The notes: generated by a model not told the origin, from the sequence alone. Shown: positions 26,301 through 36,608, numbered from the stretch's first letter. The stretch is DNA of 64,000 bases from Candidatus Thiodiazotropha endoloripes (GCA_001709035.1 LVKA01000016.1:1-64000); one strand, 5' to 3'. Numbers and translations are program-made.

Positions 26301-26942
26301 ATGACTACCAAGCTGATACAGAAAGACCTTTTTAAAGGAACACAGGAATTTGAGTTGGTCGATGACCATATCGATATTCGAATCAAGGCGCCGTTTAAAA
26401 AAGAGGAGAACCTGACGGTGATGCTCACCGTACTGGATCCGGAGCCAGTGATCAGCCAGTCAGCCCTGCATTTCAATAGCCGGGTAAATGGCGAACCGTT
26501 AATTTCGTTATTTCTGGGAAAACCGAATACTGACGCGTTCAACGGTTTTGTAAATGCCATAAAACAGAAGGCATTTGAGGAGTTCAATGCATTTGCCGGA
26601 CTTCAGTCCACCAGCCGATCGGCTGCTGCGAATCCCAACGTAGATGGGGCTCCAGTGGACTTTGGTGAGGGGGGTGAAGCACAACTGACTCAAAATCGGG
26701 AACATATTCAAGTCGAGCGAATCGATGAAACGATCGAGTTATTGAAACAGCATCTGGAAATGCAAGACATCGAGCCCCTGATCACAGCACTGGAGCGGTT
26801 AAAAGCCGATACAAACAGTGATAAGAGTCTGACTGGTGTACTGCATGCCTTCAATGAACTGGGCTCCTATCAAGGAGCGGTATTGACCTATGCGCCCTAC
26901 GTGAGCATCCTGCTCTACGACGACCCCTTCAGCAACATGTAG
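26301..26942 (+). CDS. Hypothetical protein, 213 aa
   Basis: No family recognised. The N-terminal 95 residues look like beta strands (ELVDDHIDIRIKAPF, LTVMLTVLDPE). A low-complexity linker follows, then a helical C-terminus (IDETIELLKQHLEMQDIEPL). It is soluble with no cysteines. Its reading frame is compatible with an operon started by the YciI-like gene. Confidence 0.6.
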   Translation: MTTKLIQKDLFKGTQEFELVDDHIDIRIKAPFKKEENLTVMLTVLDPEPVISQSALHFNSRVNGEPLISLFLGKPNTDAFNGFVNAIKQKAFEEFNAFAGLQSTSRSAAANPNVDGAPVDFGEGGEAQLTQNREHIQVERIDETIELLKQHLEMQDIEPLITALERLKADTNSDKSLTGVLHAFNELGSYQGAVLTYAPYVSILLYDDPFSNM

Positions 26943-27094
26943 CGGCTAATCAAAACCAGCACTCATTTAAGAAAAGTTAGCTGCGAATACACGCCAATCA
27001 CCGCAAAATGCTGCGAATATCTTTCACATTACGGCTTCTATCTGAGCAGATTTGCGTTTACTGGCGGCTAGGCTAAGCTGCTATTCGATAGTCT

Positions 27095-27610
27095 CTAGAT
27101 CGGCACGATCTTATCGCTGCCCAAGTCGATATCTGGCCCGTTCACCACTTTGGTTCCGGCTTCGATCTCCTGTTCAGTAGCCTCTCTGACTTTGAGGATC
27201 TCTAACTTGAAGATCAGATCTCTACCGCACAAGGGATTGTTGCCGTCAACGGTCAGGGTCGTGTCATCCATACGGGTAACAATAAACTCCCTGGGTTCAC
27301 CCTTTTCGTTTTCCATAAGAATCTTGGTCCCGATCTCACGGAACTCTTCCGGTACGTTTTCGATATGATCGGTAAAAACCAGCCCCTCATCACGGGGACC
27401 GTAGATCATATTACCGTCGATCGGTACTTCAATGATCTCACCTTCTGCCCTGCCCTCCAGTTGTGCAGTAACCTGGGTGGCGAGAACCTGATCAGCACCA
27501 TGTACATAACTGATCGGGAACTCAACAGTTGATAGAACCTGGCCGGTTTTCTCGTCGAGAACCTTATAGTTCAGTTCAACGAGTTTATGATGTTGTATGA
27601 TCTCTTTCAT
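27095..27610 (-). CDS. SlyD-like FKBP-type peptidyl-prolyl isomerase
   Basis: The 171-aa product has the FKBP core with a SlyD-type insert-in-flap domain: VELNYKVLDEKTGQVL, YVHGADQVL, and NNPLCGRDLIFKLEI, where the family usually has N-H-P-L-A-G. The metal-binding histidine-rich tail of E. coli SlyD is absent. It should act as a folding chaperone/isomerase in the cytoplasm. Confidence 0.8.
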   Translation of the reverse strand: MKEIIQHHKLVELNYKVLDEKTGQVLSTVEFPISYVHGADQVLATQVTAQLEGRAEGEIIEVPIDGNMIYGPRDEGLVFTDHIENVPEEFREIGTKILMENEKGEPREFIVTRMDDTTLTVDGNNPLCGRDLIFKLEILKVREATEQEIEAGTKVVNGPDIDLGSDKIVPI

Positions 27611-27718
27611 GATCGTTTAGGCAACCTCTGATGCAGTCGTTGTCCCGGCGAAAACCGGATCAAACTTGCTTGATTCCGGTATGAGCAGGGATAACGAAAT
27701 AAACTGTTCAGACCTTCC

Positions 27719-28069
27719 TCAGAAAATAGAGGCGGCAAATATTTTCGGGTCACCTCTTTCGTAACCGACCACCATTCTGCCAAGCCACTCCCCTTCTCGT
27801 TTGGTACTGCGAACTCTGAACAGAAAAGTGACATGCTCACCACGTCGGATGAATCCGAGGAAGTCGTAATTTGTATCCAGACTACGGGTCAGATCGCTCT
27901 TGGCAAACTGTTTACCCACTTCGACTTCATTCAGCCCGAGCAGTAGATCATAGGAAAAATTACGGATGAATTTTCCATACTGCCCCTTGTTGGAGTATTT
28001 GATCAGATCTTCCCACCAGGGAATGCCTATGGCCAGAAGCTCTTCGTCTGTATTGTCAATAATATTCAT
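27719..28069 (-). CDS. Hypothetical protein downstream of apr, 116 aa
   Basis: I recognise no family. It is a soluble, aromatic-rich protein (IGIPWWEDLIKYSNKG) without cysteines or signal peptide. The gene lies behind the aprA terminator, so it is probably a separate unit that reads toward the FKBP gene. Confidence 0.6.
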   Translation of the reverse strand: MNIIDNTDEELLAIGIPWWEDLIKYSNKGQYGKFIRNFSYDLLLGLNEVEVGKQFAKSDLTRSLDTNYDFLGFIRRGEHVTFLFRVRSTKREGEWLGRMVVGYERGDPKIFAASIF

Positions 28070-28215
28070 CTGCTGCTCTGTGTTTAGGAAGAATCACAAA
28101 CAATGCGCATTCAAAACAGGATAAAAACCTTTAGTTTCTGCCAGTTAGCTGAACATCCGCAGACTGGACATTAATTGGTGATTATCTATTTATACAAGAA
28201 ATGCAGTTACTTACA

Positions 28216-28250
28216 AATAAAAAAAGAGGCCAACAAGTATATTGGCCTCT
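28216..28250 (-). terminator. Rho-independent terminator of aprMBA
   Basis: On the minus strand AGAGGCCAA, an eight-base loop and TTGGCCTCT form a perfect nine-base stem followed by TTTTTTTATTT. It lies 57 bp past the aprA stop. Confidence 0.88.
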
Positions 28251-28306
28251 CTCTTAAAAGCCAAACAGAAGCCCCATTCAGGGACTCCTGTCCGGTAGCT
28301 TATCGG

Positions 28307-30214
28307 CTAACTTTTTTCAGTAGCCTTCACTTCTGCAAGCGCCTTATCTTCGATATCCCCAACCAGGTGATACAGAGGTGCTTTTTCCATGGTGTATTCA
28401 CCTGAAACCGGATCACGACGGGATACGGTCAGCACATGCCAGTTATCATCGTCCACTTTCATGTGGTCACCGCGGTAGTAATAACCAGGCCAGCGAGTCT
28501 CCTCACGGAACAGGGTGTGATGGATAACGGCCTCGGAAGCGAGGTGACGATGCTTCAGCTCCCATGCACGCAGCAGTTCATGGACATTCTCAGCGGCTAC
28601 CTTTTCAAGATCCTCTTCGAGGGTCTTCATCTTCTTCAGACCGATGTGCAGCAACTTCTCATTGGTCATGTACTGAACGGTAACACCACCAGCATACTCG
28701 TCCATCAGTTTCTGCAGACGATCCAGACCCTGACGTGGGTTGATGTAGTTAGGGTTGACAGAACCGGCAACGATCTCATTACGATAGATCTTGTAGTGCT
28801 CCATCGGTTTATAGATATCTTCCTTACGACGATCGATCTGCTCCTGGGAAACACGAATGCCCTGTGCCTTACCGTCGTCGATGTACTTACAAGCAGCCTT
28901 GGCTGCGAGACGACCCTCGGTGAAAGAACCGGAGGAGAAAGCGTGAGGAGTTCCGCCAACCGCGTCACCTGCGCCGAACAGACCTTCGACGGTGGTCATA
29001 CGGTTGTAGCCCCAGAAATACTCATCAGGAGAGATATCTTCAGGACCTGAACACCAGGCGCCACAACCGGTGGCGTGAGAGCCCATGACGTAAGGCTCAG
29101 AGGTGGTCAGCTCGGGGTTCTCATACTTGGGGTTAACGTCGGTAGCTGCCCAGAGAACAGCCTGACCAACGGTCATACCCAGGAAGTTATGCCAGCCGAT
29201 CTCTTCGAGATGTGGGTCCTGGAAGGCTTCCATGGTGACCATGTGGATAGGACCTTTACCAGAAGCAACCTCGTTGATGAACGCGTGGTTACGCAGACAG
29301 GTTGGAATCGGGCGGTGTGAAACGTGGGACGCTTCGGTGTCCAGGTAGGCTTTACCCACCATTTTTTCCAGAGCCGGGAACCACTTGGATTCGTACTCTT
29401 CACCGTCACAGTTCTGGGTGTAGGTCTTCAGATGCAGGAAGTAAGCACCAACAGGGCCGTAACCGTCTTTGAATCGTGCCAGTACGATACGATTCTCCAT
29501 CTGAGTCATCTTGGCGCCAGCGCCGATCATCAGACCGTAAGCTGAACCGGAGGACCAAGGAGCGTACCAAACACGACCAGCACCCTCACCAACGGAGCGA
29601 GGCTTGAAGATGTTGGAAGCACCACCGGCACCTACGACAACAGTCTTGGATTTGAATACGTGGTAATCACCAGTACGTACGTTGAAGCCAACAGCACCGG
29701 CAACCCGGTTCTCTTTGGCGTCATCCATCAGCAGGTGGGTAACACAGATACGGTTATAGACCTTGTCTGCAGACTTCTTGGCAGCCTCAGCCACCAACGG
29801 CTTGTAGGACTCACCGTGAATCATGATCTGCCAGCGACCTTCACGCAGGTAGGAACCGGTCTTGGGGTTACGCATGATCGGCATGCCCCACTCTTCGAAC
29901 TGATGTACAGCCGAGTCTACGTGGCGAGCCATGTCGAACAACAGATCCTCACGAACCATACCCATCAAGTCGATACGGGCATAGCGTACGTGATCTTCCG
30001 GGTTGTTCTCACCGAAGCGAGTACCCATGTAACAGTTGATCGCGTACAGACCCTGGGCCACAGCACCGGAACGGTCGATGTTGGCTTTTTCGGCAATTAC
30101 GATCTTCTTGTCTTTACCCCAGTAGCGCGCTTCGAAAGCCGCACCGGTACCGCCGAGGCCAGCACCAGCGACCAGGATATCGATATTGTCTTCTACGATA
30201 GTTTTGTAGGCCAT
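28307..30214 (-). CDS. aprA: Adenylylsulfate reductase, alpha subunit (AprA)
   Basis: AprA is the FAD subunit that interconverts sulfite plus AMP and adenosine 5'-phosphosulfate; in sulfur oxidisers it runs toward APS. The 635-aa product has the FAD motif VAGAGLGGTGA at the N-terminus, RSGAVAQGLYAIN, and GAGGASNIFKPRS, which are typical of AprA. It is joined to aprB by a one-base overlap. The gene order aprM-aprB-aprA, rather than aprBA with qmo genes, points to a sulfur-oxidising lineage. Confidence 0.97.
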   Translation of the reverse strand: MAYKTIVEDNIDILVAGAGLGGTGAAFEARYWGKDKKIVIAEKANIDRSGAVAQGLYAINCYMGTRFGENNPEDHVRYARIDLMGMVREDLLFDMARHVDSAVHQFEEWGMPIMRNPKTGSYLREGRWQIMIHGESYKPLVAEAAKKSADKVYNRICVTHLLMDDAKENRVAGAVGFNVRTGDYHVFKSKTVVVGAGGASNIFKPRSVGEGAGRVWYAPWSSGSAYGLMIGAGAKMTQMENRIVLARFKDGYGPVGAYFLHLKTYTQNCDGEEYESKWFPALEKMVGKAYLDTEASHVSHRPIPTCLRNHAFINEVASGKGPIHMVTMEAFQDPHLEEIGWHNFLGMTVGQAVLWAATDVNPKYENPELTTSEPYVMGSHATGCGAWCSGPEDISPDEYFWGYNRMTTVEGLFGAGDAVGGTPHAFSSGSFTEGRLAAKAACKYIDDGKAQGIRVSQEQIDRRKEDIYKPMEHYKIYRNEIVAGSVNPNYINPRQGLDRLQKLMDEYAGGVTVQYMTNEKLLHIGLKKMKTLEEDLEKVAAENVHELLRAWELKHRHLASEAVIHHTLFREETRWPGYYYRGDHMKVDDDNWHVLTVSRRDPVSGEYTMEKAPLYHLVGDIEDKALAEVKATEKS

Positions 30215-30696
30215 TAGTAGTACACCCCTTTTTCCATATGCAAGCCATTGGACTCGAGAGTGTGGATATCACCATCGTCGAGACGAATGTATTTCGGTTC
30301 GTTGTACAGCAGTTGGCTGTCACGCTGATCCTGAGTAGGAGCAGGAACACTGGAGAGTTGAGGAATGTGCTTGCCCCAAGGCTTAGTGGTGATAGGTGCC
30401 AGCAGGTTCAGGTCGGTTTCGCCATTGCGGGATTTGATCCGCCAGGCGATAACACCCTTCTCCTCATCACGAATCACTCGAACTGAGTGGCCGAGAGGAG
30501 CAAAGTCAGCATAACCACGCACGTCAATCGCATGATGCGGACATGCTTTGACGCAGGAGTAGCACTCCCAGCACATGTTGGGTTCGATGTTGTAAGCACG
30601 ACGGTAAGTCGGATCGATGTGCATGATGTCTGAAGGGCAGATATCGACACAGTGTCCGCAGCCGTCACAACGGGTCATATATACGAATGTTGGCAT
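30214..30696 (-). CDS. aprB: Adenylylsulfate reductase, beta subunit (AprB)
   Basis: The 160-aa ferredoxin-like subunit has two 4Fe-4S motifs, CDGCGHCVDICP and CWECYSCVKACP, which carry electrons between AprA and the membrane. The C-terminal extension (about 90-160) wraps AprA in known structures. It overlaps the aprA ATG and lies 31 bp behind aprM. Confidence 0.96.
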   Translation of the reverse strand: MPTFVYMTRCDGCGHCVDICPSDIMHIDPTYRRAYNIEPNMCWECYSCVKACPHHAIDVRGYADFAPLGHSVRVIRDEEKGVIAWRIKSRNGETDLNLLAPITTKPWGKHIPQLSSVPAPTQDQRDSQLLYNEPKYIRLDDGDIHTLESNGLHMEKGVYY

Positions 30697-30727
30697 AACA
30701 GTTCTCTCTTAATTCGGTTGAAACGAC

Positions 30728-31564
30728 TTAATAGTGCTGAGGCGCTTCACGCTTGATGCCAAGCCCCATGTTCGGTGGGTTAGTACCCATGTACTCGGGG
30801 ATATCCGGATAGCGTGACTGCAGTGCAGGATCAGACAATTCACCAAGATCCGGCAGATTCTCTTGCGAGCCGTCTATTTTGGTCATTTTCTTCTGATAAG
30901 CCGCAGCAGGTTTGAAGAACATGTGGGCAAACTTTGACCAAAGCACCGTACCGAAAAGCGATGTGCTAGAGATAATGAACAGTGCGAAGAACAACCAGCC
31001 AAGACCACCGCCCTGAGTTGCGGACCACAACAGACCGAAAGTCGCAGTAGTCAGCAGAGACACGATGAAAATGTCAGCCTTTGCCAGTTTGTACCAGGGC
31101 TTGCCCTCGGCAGACACATCAACACGGATGATGAACCAGAACCAGTAACCGCCGACGCAGAGCATGGCTGCGCCGATATGCCAAAGCATTGGCCAGATGC
31201 CAGCTGAAGCCTCGGTTGGATAGGCAAAAATCAGCGTTGCCGTGGAGACAACGAAGATGATGAAACCGTACATAGTTAAAAGGTGTGAAAGCCGGCGCTG
31301 CGGATTACAGAATTCAGATGAGGTCAGTACCTCGCTGGCAACTGTTTGCACTGCAAGCGACATTTTCTCACCGCTGCTAACGGTACGCTTGGCGTTCTTT
31401 TCAGCTTTTTTGGAATTCTCGAAAAAGTACTGAGCACTTTTCTTGTGAATCATATCGATGATAGTGCCACCGACCACCATGATGACCATCAGGATTACAT
31501 AAATCTGCATGGTCTCAGGTGAGATAGTTCCGGAAAGCTCGCTGAAGGGATTTGTGGTAAACAT
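30728..31564 (-). CDS. aprM: AprM, membrane anchor for adenylylsulfate reductase
   Basis: The 278-aa protein has about five membrane spans (near 20-38, 95-115, 128-148, 165-185 and 190-212). A gene at this place, ahead of aprBA, encodes AprM in several sulfur-oxidising gammaproteobacteria and replaces QmoABC as quinone link. GAGGAG precedes the ATG. It is the first gene of the operon. Confidence 0.85.
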   Translation of the reverse strand: MFTTNPFSELSGTISPETMQIYVILMVIMVVGGTIIDMIHKKSAQYFFENSKKAEKNAKRTVSSGEKMSLAVQTVASEVLTSSEFCNPQRRLSHLLTMYGFIIFVVSTATLIFAYPTEASAGIWPMLWHIGAAMLCVGGYWFWFIIRVDVSAEGKPWYKLAKADIFIVSLLTTATFGLLWSATQGGGLGWLFFALFIISSTSLFGTVLWSKFAHMFFKPAAAYQKKMTKIDGSQENLPDLGELSDPALQSRYPDIPEYMGTNPPNMGLGIKREAPQHY

Positions 31565-32082
31565 CGTCTCCTCATCTCCGTGGTTTATTTAGAGCGAGCA
31601 ATCCTAATAATTTGGCATGATATTCACAAATCAGTAATCCTTGTTAGCTGATTAGCTGAATTAATATACACTAATACTTCGAATTAAATCATTTTAATAA
31701 CAATGAGTTAACTCCTTGGTTATTGTTAATTCAGTAATTTATTCAGGAGATTGGTTGATGGCTGACAAAAACCTTGACTCTCGAACGTTGTAAATTAACT
31801 TTGACTCTGTTGCCGGCCTAATTATTAAGGATTCTTATTCTTATTTAGATTGGCAACTAAATAGACAACTTGGCCACTTTCTCACCCACCCGAAGAGCCG
31901 TTTTTTAAGGTCACAGATGCCTCGACTCAGTCTACCGCCTGAATAACAGGTGAGTACCCGCACTTCCTGCGATCATGAAGCGATTTATCAGCCGAGGAAG
32001 AGTGAGTATGTCTATACTGACATTTTCAATAGATACAATGGGTTACAGCAAGTTGCCAAGTCACTGCTAAATTCTGCCGCTA
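31565..32082. other. Intergenic region upstream of aprM, 518 bp
   Basis: No coding sequence is supported. The stretch near aprM is very AT-rich and presumably holds the apr promoter. I could not fix a convincing -35/-10 pair, nor a terminator for the MauG-like gene. Confidence 0.5.
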
Positions 32083-33321
32083 TCAATCACAACGAACGCC
32101 CTTTTCCACAATGAGATGCTTGTAACGGGCGTCCGTCAGAGAACGTAAGAAGCATACCAACGCTTCCACCTCCTCATCGGTCAATGCCGGGGCAGCGAGT
32201 TCGCTGTGATTGATCGTCTCTGGAACTTCAGCCTCCGTCCAAGCGGCCCCCGTCTCAGGATTCAAGCTGCGATCTTCATTATTGAACTGATCGTAGAACA
32301 AAATCACCGTCTTAAGGTCGCGAAACACACCGTTGTGCATATAGGGTTCGGTAACCGCCACATTTCTTAACGTGGGTACCTTAAATTTACCTTGGTGGGA
32401 TGCATCAGTAGTGGCAGGGTTGTCAAGTAAGCCATGATCGACAAATCCTTCAGCCGTATTGTTGACCGCTCGTACAGTGGTGTTTTCCGGCACACCAATA
32501 TTGTGGTATTCGTAACTGGAGAAGGTCTCCTGAGGATGACTGTTGGGCTGCAGTTGATGGCAGGTTGCGCAGTTAGTGAATTCCTGAGAAAAGAACAGCG
32601 CCTTACCCAAGCCGGCCTTGGTGAGAATATACTCATCATACTCACCATTTATATGGCGATCGTAGTCAGAGTCAAAGCTTGCAAAACCCTCGGTTTTCTC
32701 AAACTTAGCGATACTCTCGGTCATGGCCTCGTAGGCAGCATCCACATCATCGAATACAGTCTCACTGTAGAGTGATTCGAAGGCTTCAACATAGTCTTCA
32801 TTCTCCTGTATTCGAGCCACGACACTCGCCTTGTCAGGCATGTTCATCTCGATGGGGTTCAATGGCGGTCCGCCAGCCTGACCTTTGAGATCGGTTTCTC
32901 TGCCATCCAAAAACTGGCCACCCATAAATCCCTGATATTGACCTGCATCACTGTTGAGACGATCGCGAGTTCCTTCAAAGAAATCGGGACTGAAGGCAGC
33001 ATAGGCAGCTGAAGGTGTGTTGCGGTCGCCTAATGATATTCCGTCATCACCCATAGAAACCGCACCGATTTCACCAAAAGCATCCAGGCGATCATCGACA
33101 AAGGCCCGATCCGGATTGTGGCAGGTTGAACAGGCCTGGGTACGATTTCCAGAAAGATTCACATCGGAAAAAAGCGCTTCTCCCAATGCCTCTTTGCTTG
33201 CAAAAGTTGCCTCACTTGCATCAGAGCCATCACTGCTACCGCCACCGCCTCCACATGCCGACAATAAAAGGCCACAGGTCATCACAACCGTAAATTTCGT
33301 AAAATCTCTCGAAATATTCAT
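32083..33321 (-). CDS. MauG/CcpA-like dihaem cytochrome c peroxidase lipoprotein
   Basis: This 412-aa protein has a lipoprotein signal (LLLSAC, lipidated Cys near residue 23) followed by a glycine/serine linker. Two haem-attachment motifs are visible: CSTCH at 64-68 and CATCH at 251-255. Family members reduce H2O2 or oxidise protein side chains (MauG). It is divergent from the imelysin operon across a 211-bp region with a Fur-like site. Lipidation and the linker suggest a periplasmic, membrane-tethered location. Confidence 0.88.
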   Translation of the reverse strand: MNISRDFTKFTVVMTCGLLLSACGGGGGSSDGSDASEATFASKEALGEALFSDVNLSGNRTQACSTCHNPDRAFVDDRLDAFGEIGAVSMGDDGISLGDRNTPSAAYAAFSPDFFEGTRDRLNSDAGQYQGFMGGQFLDGRETDLKGQAGGPPLNPIEMNMPDKASVVARIQENEDYVEAFESLYSETVFDDVDAAYEAMTESIAKFEKTEGFASFDSDYDRHINGEYDEYILTKAGLGKALFFSQEFTNCATCHQLQPNSHPQETFSSYEYHNIGVPENTTVRAVNNTAEGFVDHGLLDNPATTDASHQGKFKVPTLRNVAVTEPYMHNGVFRDLKTVILFYDQFNNEDRSLNPETGAAWTEAEVPETINHSELAAPALTDEEVEALVCFLRSLTDARYKHLIVEKGVRCD

Positions 33322-33410
33322 AGTTTAAAGTCATCAGCCATTTCGGCCAGGTTGCTATATACACATCAAATACCAGGAAATTGAGAGTATAAATTAAAAT
33401 TAATGTTAAT

Positions 33411-33429
33411 GCTATTGATAATTATTCTT
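33411..33429. promoter_or_regulatory. Fur-box-like site in the MauG/imelysin divergent region
   Basis: GCTATTGATAATTATTCTT matches 14 of 19 positions of the Fur consensus, including a perfect central GATAAT. Another ATTATC follows at 33436-33441. Its position between divergent genes of an imelysin module makes iron control plausible. Confidence 0.5.
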
Positions 33430-33532
33430 ATTTTCATTATCATCTTATCCACGCTTACACGGCCTGTTCGAAACCTCTCTCGATTGTGTGACTTCGGGCC
33501 GTATTAAATTGAGTTTGATTAGGAGTACCTGA

Positions 33533-35017
33533 ATGAGACTGCAACCCATTGCCGCGGCCCTACTGAGTGCTAGCCTGTTCACTGCCTGTGGAGGTGGTGG
33601 TGGCAGTAGTGACGACGATAACAATTCGACTACATCATTGATTAATATAGAAAATGTATTGAAAGTACTGGAGACGAACGCAGATATCGCTCTAGCTGTT
33701 TACACTGATGCCATTACGACAGCTGAAGCATTGAAAACCGCCCTCACCGCCTTACGTGCCGATCCCACAGAGACAACCCTGCAATCAGCTAAGGATGCCT
33801 GGCTGGCAGCCCGTGAGCCCTACGGTCAGACCGAAGTTTACCGTTTCCGCCTCAGCCCCATCGACTCGACAAACTACAGCGATGAAAACGGCCCTGAAGG
33901 TGACATCAATGCCTGGCCTCTTGGAGAGGCACTGATCGACTATGTCAATGTGGATACCGGTAATAGTGCCGATGATTTTGGTGATGACCAAGTGGGTGTG
34001 ACTGCAAATGCAGCAGGCATCAATGGTAATGGTGCGCTTACTGAAGCCGATGCTGAAACCGACAGCAGCAACAACATCATTGGTAATACCAGTATTACCA
34101 TCAACGCAGATCTGTTGGCCAACACGGCTACTGCCGATGACGAACATGATGTTATTGCCGGTTACCATGCCATTGAATTCCTGCTATGGGGTCAGGATCT
34201 CAATAACAACGCCACGATTACAGTCCCGGAGGATAGAACTCAGGCGGTTAAAACCCATGACGCTTCCAATCTGGCAACAGGGGGGCAACGCCCCATATCC
34301 GACTTTGTCAGTACGGCGTCTAATGATGCTGCAGATCGCCGACACCAGTACCTGGAAGTTGCAGTAGATAAGTTGATTGCTGACCTGCAACAGGTTAGAG
34401 ATGGTTGGATCGAAGGTGCCAGTTACCGTACTGCCTTCACCTCGGTGGCCAATGAAGCCGAAGCGAAACAGAAGCTGGCTGAGATTCTTACTGGGATGGG
34501 GACCTTATCTGAAGGCGAGTTGGCAGGTGAGCGTATGCAGATCGCATTTAGCACCAACTCCCAGGAAGATGAACACTCCTGTTTTTCCGATAATACCCAC
34601 CGTGATATCTGGCTGAATGCGGAAGGGGTTTCCAACAGTTATTACGGTGTCTATGCCGGGTATGACAGCGACCTGGATGGTATTGACGATGAAACCACCA
34701 ATGCAGTGGATGGTTATGGCATTGATGACTACCTCCAGGATGCCGGGCTCACGACACTGAAGAGCAATATCGAAACCGCCCTGACAGACACCGAATCCGC
34801 TTATGTGGCGATTGATGCTGCCGCTCGGGCAGGTCGTCCGGTAGACGTACTGATCACTGAGGAAAAAACCAGTGACAATCCCCTGTATCCGGCAATCATC
34901 TCCCTGAATAGCCAATCATCTTTGATTCAACAAATTGCTGATGAACTGAATCTGGGCAATGTGGTTGATGACGATGCATCGGGGTGTGATACAAGCGATC
35001 CATCCGCTGAATGCTGA
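33533..35017 (+). CDS. Imelysin-family periplasmic lipoprotein (peptidase M75-like)
   Basis: Imelysin-like proteins are iron-regulated periplasmic or surface proteins related to EfeO; metal binding is more likely than proteolysis. The 494-aa product has a lipobox with Cys19, a Gly/Ser/Asp linker, and the family motif GxHxxE as GYHAIE at 210-215. An acidic calcium-binding-like DSDLDGIDDE segment follows near residue 380. It is the first gene of a seven-gene run to 41419. Confidence 0.88.
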   Translation: MRLQPIAAALLSASLFTACGGGGGSSDDDNNSTTSLINIENVLKVLETNADIALAVYTDAITTAEALKTALTALRADPTETTLQSAKDAWLAAREPYGQTEVYRFRLSPIDSTNYSDENGPEGDINAWPLGEALIDYVNVDTGNSADDFGDDQVGVTANAAGINGNGALTEADAETDSSNNIIGNTSITINADLLANTATADDEHDVIAGYHAIEFLLWGQDLNNNATITVPEDRTQAVKTHDASNLATGGQRPISDFVSTASNDAADRRHQYLEVAVDKLIADLQQVRDGWIEGASYRTAFTSVANEAEAKQKLAEILTGMGTLSEGELAGERMQIAFSTNSQEDEHSCFSDNTHRDIWLNAEGVSNSYYGVYAGYDSDLDGIDDETTNAVDGYGIDDYLQDAGLTTLKSNIETALTDTESAYVAIDAAARAGRPVDVLITEEKTSDNPLYPAIISLNSQSSLIQQIADELNLGNVVDDDASGCDTSDPSAEC

Positions 35018-35031
35018 TCAGTAGTTGTAAA

Positions 35032-35095
35032 TAGACAGATCAGCCGCTTCAGCTGATCTGTCTACCGGTAGTAATCGGGCAAAGCCGGCTTTGCC
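35032..35095. repeat. Two tandem hairpins between imelysin and dihaem genes
   Basis: TAGACAGATCAGC pairs with GCTGATCTGTCTA (35032-35064), and GGCAAAGCC pairs with GGCTTTGCC (35078-35095). Neither has a clear U-tract. They may limit readthrough or protect the upstream mRNA. Confidence 0.55.
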
Positions 35096-35119
35096 TCTTC
35101 ATACGATCAATTGCCAATC

Positions 35120-36595
35120 ATGTACATTATCCCAAAAACTGTGATAAGTGCTGCGCTAGGTTCTTGCTTGCTGCTGATTGTTAGCGGTTGCGGTAACTCA
35201 GCGGCGCCCACCCTGTCGTCGTCAGAATCACTACCTGGAGGTGAAGCTTCGGTTTCAATCCAACCTTTCGCCTCATTTCAGTTGCCTGCTGAAAATCTTC
35301 CTCAGGCACAGCATCCGGATTTTCATGCTGGCAAGGCCCTGGCTCACCAGCCCTGGGTACGTGCCCCCACCATAACGACTGCCCGGGATGGATTGGGCCC
35401 ACTCTACAATGCACGAACCTGCCTTTTTTGCCATATCAACGGTGGTCGCAGCCAGATGCCGGAGAGCCCGGATCGAGAGCTGATAGGACCTTTCGTACGC
35501 ATCAGTATACCAGGCAAAGACAAAATCCAAGGCGTGGTGCCTGAACCGGTATACGGTGACCAACTACAGACCCAGTCGGTTGCTCTGAGTCATCAACTAC
35601 GTCAGGTAAGCCAGTTGAAAAAAGTGAGCCTGAAAGCCGAGGAGGTTAAACCCGAGGCCTATATCTATATCGACTGGCAACATTCGACCTTCACCTACCC
35701 GGACCAAACACAGGTTACTCTGCGCTGGCCGAAACCCCGTATCACAAAACTTGCGTATGGTGAATTGAATGCTGACACCATGTTCAGCTTACGTAATTCC
35801 CCGCCTATCCATGGTACAGGCCTGCTGGAACTGATCCCCCAAACCGCCATCGATAAACTTGCCGATCCACAGGACATCAATGGTGATGGAATCTCAGGCA
35901 GAGTCAATCAGGTTTGGGACTTTGAACAAGCCAGGACTGTACCGGGACGATTTGGATTGAAGGCCAATCGGGCGAATAACCTACGTATTGTTACCGCTGC
36001 AGCCTTTACTGGCGATGTCGGTATTACCAACCCCCTTTTCCCGCAGCAACCCTGTACCGAAGCACAGACCCGATGTTTGAAAACCGCTAATGGGAACGGC
36101 GAAGAAGGTGTGGAAATCCCAGACAATCTATTGAGTCTGGTAACTGATTTCCTACGCAATCTTGGTGTTCCCAAGCGCAGTAATTGGAACAGCGAGCCAG
36201 TATTGGCAGGGCGGGAGCTCTTCTACCAATCGGGCTGTCAGCAATGTCACCACCCGGATTACACCACAGCTGAATCAAGCCAATTGCCCCACCTCTCTAA
36301 ACAGAAAATTTGGCCTTACACAGATCTGTTACTACATGATATGGGGCCTGATCTAGCTGATGGTCGACCAGATTACCAAGCCAGCGGGAGTGAGTGGCGA
36401 ACGCCTCCACTTTGGGGTGTTGGATTACGTGAAGCAGTTAATGGCAGTAACAACCTGCTACATGATGGCCGTGCCCGAACGGTTGAAGAGGCGATTCTCT
36501 GGCACGGTGGTGAGGCCAAACAAGTCAGGCGACATTTCGTCAATCTCAAGGCGGATCAACGTCAGTTGTTGATTGAATTTGTGAAATCCCTTTAA
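35120..36595 (+). CDS. Dihaem oxidoreductase lipoprotein (DUF1111 family)
   Basis: The 491-aa protein has a lipobox (LIVSGC, Cys24) and two haem c motifs: CLFCH at 101-105 and CQQCH near residue 375. DUF1111 proteins are often called thiol oxidoreductases and occur beside imelysin genes in other proteobacteria. Start at ATG 35120 rather than a TTG nine bases before. It is followed 13 bp later by the DUF1513 gene. Confidence 0.87.
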   Translation: MYIIPKTVISAALGSCLLLIVSGCGNSAAPTLSSSESLPGGEASVSIQPFASFQLPAENLPQAQHPDFHAGKALAHQPWVRAPTITTARDGLGPLYNARTCLFCHINGGRSQMPESPDRELIGPFVRISIPGKDKIQGVVPEPVYGDQLQTQSVALSHQLRQVSQLKKVSLKAEEVKPEAYIYIDWQHSTFTYPDQTQVTLRWPKPRITKLAYGELNADTMFSLRNSPPIHGTGLLELIPQTAIDKLADPQDINGDGISGRVNQVWDFEQARTVPGRFGLKANRANNLRIVTAAAFTGDVGITNPLFPQQPCTEAQTRCLKTANGNGEEGVEIPDNLLSLVTDFLRNLGVPKRSNWNSEPVLAGRELFYQSGCQQCHHPDYTTAESSQLPHLSKQKIWPYTDLLLHDMGPDLADGRPDYQASGSEWRTPPLWGVGLREAVNGSNNLLHDGRARTVEEAILWHGGEAKQVRRHFVNLKADQRQLLIEFVKSL

Positions 36596-36608
36596 GCGGT
36601 ATTAGAAG

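Noticed and set aside
28436-29050. 204-codon frame opposite aprA
   Set aside because: Antisense shadow of a highly conserved gene; composition follows aprA codon use and no ribosome binding site or homology is evident.
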